Assembly (NCBI GenBank): GCA_019745195.1
Contig: JAIETL010000018.1
Span: 1-54,094, forward strand
Length of the DNA: 54,094 nucleotides
Origin: Beijerinckiaceae bacterium
Lineage (GTDB): Bacteria; Pseudomonadota; Alphaproteobacteria; Rhizobiales; Beijerinckiaceae
Direction of reading: 5' to 3'
Of this stretch, positions 52,856-54,094 are shown piece after piece. Both the position numbers and the translations under genes were made by a program. Each line of letters begins with the position of its first letter. Within the stretch, counting starts at the first letter, position 1. The notes below the pieces were generated by a model. The model was not told where the DNA came from and made no database searches. It saw only the letters and a list, made by a program, of their open reading frames with translations.

Positions 52856-53263
52856 TCAGCGTCCTTTGCCGATGGCGATCTTCATCAGGCCGAGGCCCTT
52901 GTTGTAGAGCGAGGCGGCGAGCTGGAAGTCGCCCTGGTTCTGGGCGACCTTCATCATCTCGTCCTCGAGGTTGACGGCGTTGCCGTTGGGCGTGATCTCG
53001 AAGCGGCGCGCCCCTGTCGGATCGAAACCGCCGCGCTGGCCGCTCGGCCCCACATGGCCTGCGCTGGTCTGGGCGAGCGTGACGCCGGCCGCCGCGCCGC
53101 CGCGACGGATGTCGGGCGCCTTCAGGTCGGCAGGCCGGAAGCCTGGGCTGTCGGCATTGGCGACGTTCTCGGCCAGCACCTTCTGGCGCGACTGGTGGTA
53201 GTGCATGCGCGTCTTCAGCGCCTGCATCAGGTTGCCGCCCGTGCCCAAAGCGTTGCCGGCCAT
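52856..53263 (-). CDS. flgB: Flagellar proximal rod protein FlgB
   Basis: A 135-residue rod protein with SRQKVLAENVANADSPGFRPADLKAPD and the C-terminal NLEDEMMKVAQNQGDFQLAASLYNKGLGLMKIAIGKG. First gene of flgB-flgC-fliE-fliQ-fliR-flhB and probably cckA. AAGGGGCAAGGG precedes the ATG. Its leader, shared with the divergent fliO-like gene, holds a CtrA box and an ftr-like palindrome. Confidence 0.95.
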   Translation of the reverse strand: MAGNALGTGGNLMQALKTRMHYHQSRQKVLAENVANADSPGFRPADLKAPDIRRGGAAAGVTLAQTSAGHVGPSGQRGGFDPTGARRFEITPNGNAVNLEDEMMKVAQNQGDFQLAASLYNKGLGLMKIAIGKGR

Positions 53264-53325
53264 GGCCCTTGCCCCTTCATGCGCGCCGGCTGCCTTCGGA
53301 AAACGAAGTTCGACCGTGCGTCAGA

Positions 53326-53344
53326 CTGGGCAAATATTGCCGGG
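53326..53344. promoter_or_regulatory. ftr-like palindrome (putative FlbD site) upstream of flgB
   Basis: CTGGGCAAATATTGCCGGG; on the reverse strand CCCGGCAATATTTGCCCAG. It shares the CCCGGCA and TGCC halves and spacing with the palindromes before flgE and fliX, though less perfectly. It lies 7 bp from the CtrA box, a position where FlbD could repress an early promoter, as at Caulobacter fliF. Confidence 0.5.
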
Positions 53345-53351
53345 CATAGGG

Positions 53352-53366
53352 TTAACGAGCGGTTAA
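53352..53366. promoter_or_regulatory. CtrA box between flgB and fliO
   Basis: TTAACGAGCGGTTAA is a perfect TTAA-N7-TTAA site, symmetric so it can serve both strands, 89 bp before the flgB start and 130 bp before the fliO-like start. No other TTAA-N7-TTAA was found near flagellar genes in the window. Confidence 0.75.
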
Positions 53367-53386
53367 GATACGGGCGTTTCGCGGCT

Positions 53387-53398
53387 GTGGTTAACCAC
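53387..53398. promoter_or_regulatory. Perfect 12-bp palindrome near the fliO start
   Basis: GTGGTTAACCAC, a perfect palindrome containing TTAA, 21 bp from the CtrA box. It could be a CtrA half site or an operator of another regulator; evidence is limited to symmetry and position. Confidence 0.35.
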
Positions 53399-53495
53399 GC
53401 ATTCACCATGTTTCCTGAAACTGCGGGCGCTATGCTATAGCCAAGGCGTTGATCCTTGGGCGGAAACGTGGCCGTCCGGGACACAGCCGTCGCTC

Positions 53496-54094
53496 ATGAG
53501 GCCCGTTTTGCAGACCCTGTTCGGCTACGATCTCTCGACCGGGACGAAATGGATCATCGCCTTTGCGATCATTCTCGTCCTGCTGGCCCTGCTCGGCCTG
53601 TTCGCCAGGCAGATCAAGGGCGGGCGGCTGCGGATGAAGGGGCAGGGCGGTGGACGCGCCCGCTTGCCGCGGCTCGGCGTCGTCGACACCCATGATCTCG
53701 ACCGCCAGCGTCAGCTCGTACTGATCCGGCGCGACAATGTCGAGCATCTGATCATGATCGGCGGGCTCTCCGACGTCGTCGTCGAGAGCAACATCGTGCG
53801 GGGCGGCCAGCGCTCCACATCGACAGGCCAGACCGATCTCGTGCTGCCCGAGCGCCCGCTGATGAAGCAGCCGCCGGGCGAACCGCGCGGCGACCCTATG
53901 CCGGCGCCGGCGCTCGCGCCCATCCCCGCGCCTGTGCCTGTGGCGACGCCTGTGCCGGAACCGCGCCGCGCTCCGCCGCCCAAAGGGAGCCGGACTTGGC
54001 CACGCCCGCCGCCGCCAGGTAGGCCGGCTCGTCGTGCCAGAGGGCGTCGTAGCCCGTGCGCACGAGCAGCACGTCCCCCGCGCCCACCTCCACG
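53496..54094 (+). CDS. fliO: FliO-like flagellar biosynthesis protein (runs off the right edge)
   Basis: From ATG 53496 the frame reads through to the edge without a stop. Residues ~15-40 are a membrane helix (WIIAFAIILVLLALLGLFARQIKGG), followed by LPRLGVVDTHDLDRQRQLVLIRRDNVEHLIMIGGLSDVVVESNIVRG, a FliO-type cytoplasmic beta domain that regulates the export gate, then a proline-rich tail (PAPALAPIPAPVPVATPVPEP). Beyond ~53970 the sequence appears to belong to a different gene on the other strand, so the true stop is not visible. It diverges from flgB, as expected for fliO/fliP. Confidence 0.75.
   Translation, partial: MRPVLQTLFGYDLSTGTKWIIAFAIILVLLALLGLFARQIKGGRLRMKGQGGGRARLPRLGVVDTHDLDRQRQLVLIRRDNVEHLIMIGGLSDVVVESNIVRGGQRSTSTGQTDLVLPERPLMKQPPGEPRGDPMPAPALAPIPAPVPVATPVPEPRRAPPPKGSRTWPRPPPPGRPARRARGRRSPCARAARPPRPPP
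53965..54094 (-). pseudogene. Fragment of a cyclase-family (kynurenine formamidase-like) gene at the edge
   Basis: On the reverse strand the last ~130 bp encode VGAGDVLLVRTGYDALW and EPAYLAAAGVAKSGSLWAAERG, which match the core of cyclase-family hydrolases (GDVVLVRTG and the following acidic region). The match stops abruptly after AERG; instead of the expected VRAVGAD-type continuation and ~70 more residues, the frame enters the complement of the fliO proline-rich tail and stops at 53896. The gene is therefore truncated at its 3' end, by a real deletion or an assembly joint. Confidence 0.55.

Overview
The window looks like a fragment of an alphaproteobacterial chromosome, most probably order Hyphomicrobiales (Rhizobiales). 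A Bosea-like genus is my best guess, from general resemblance only. The evidence is high GC content, the alphaproteobacterial flagellar genes flaF, flbT and fliX, the icd - recA - alaS - cckA neighbourhood, an SOS box of the alphaproteobacterial GAAC-N7-GAAC type, a perfect CtrA box (TTAA-N7-TTAA), and two long palindromic intergenic repeats of a type common in this order. Both ends cut through genes. I found no rRNA, tRNA, CRISPR array, phage or insertion sequence.

Layout: 1-1.3 kb holds the start of a ferredoxin-NADP reductase, a GlcG/HbpS protein and a LysM protein. 1.3-9.9 kb holds an orphan chemoreceptor-like sensor fragment, a TRAP transporter operon with a rhodanese, an orphan CoxL-type molybdenum hydroxylase, a frameshifted cytochrome c' gene and a diheme cytochrome c. 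9.9-14.3 kb holds an XRE-cupin regulator, an MDR oxidoreductase, a low-GC HExxH protein, a DMT exporter and an unusual SDR. 14.4-18.1 kb holds a metallophosphoesterase and glycosyltransferase pair resembling the plcP-agt lipid-remodelling operon, and a Kef-type antiporter. 18.3-24.9 kb holds a MoxR ATPase, a P-loop protein, an ABA4-like membrane fusion, a TetR regulator, a SixA-like phosphatase and ycjX/ycjF.

25-37.2 kb is flagellar cluster 1: flgE-flgK-flgL forward; two paralogous flagellins, flbT, flaF, a FlaG-like gene, flgN, flgJ and flgI reverse; fliX forward. 37.2-39.8 kb is a small catabolic trio (Bug-type binding protein, cupin dioxygenase, SDR). 40-45.4 kb is housekeeping: icd, recA, alaS. 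45.4-47.2 kb holds a potassium channel with a degenerate cyclic-nucleotide domain and an exported protein. 47.2-53.5 kb is flagellar cluster 2 on the reverse strand: flgB-flgC-fliE-fliQ-fliR-flhB followed by cckA, with a fliO-like gene diverging at the right edge.

The most informative signal is regulatory. Near-identical palindromes (CCCGGCAGTTTYTGCCGG) precede flgE and lie between flgI and fliX. Each is followed 80-100 bp downstream by a sigma-54-like -24/-12 element, and a related palindrome sits beside the CtrA box upstream of flgB. This is the arrangement of the Caulobacter CtrA to FlbD/FliX/sigma-54 flagellar cascade, and cckA, whose product activates CtrA, lies at the end of the CtrA-box operon. 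FlbD, RpoN and CtrA are not in the window, so this is a prediction. I found no clearly novel multi-gene system; the best unexplained genes are the PilZ/chemoreceptor-tail protein, the low-GC HExxH protein and the ABA4-like fusion.
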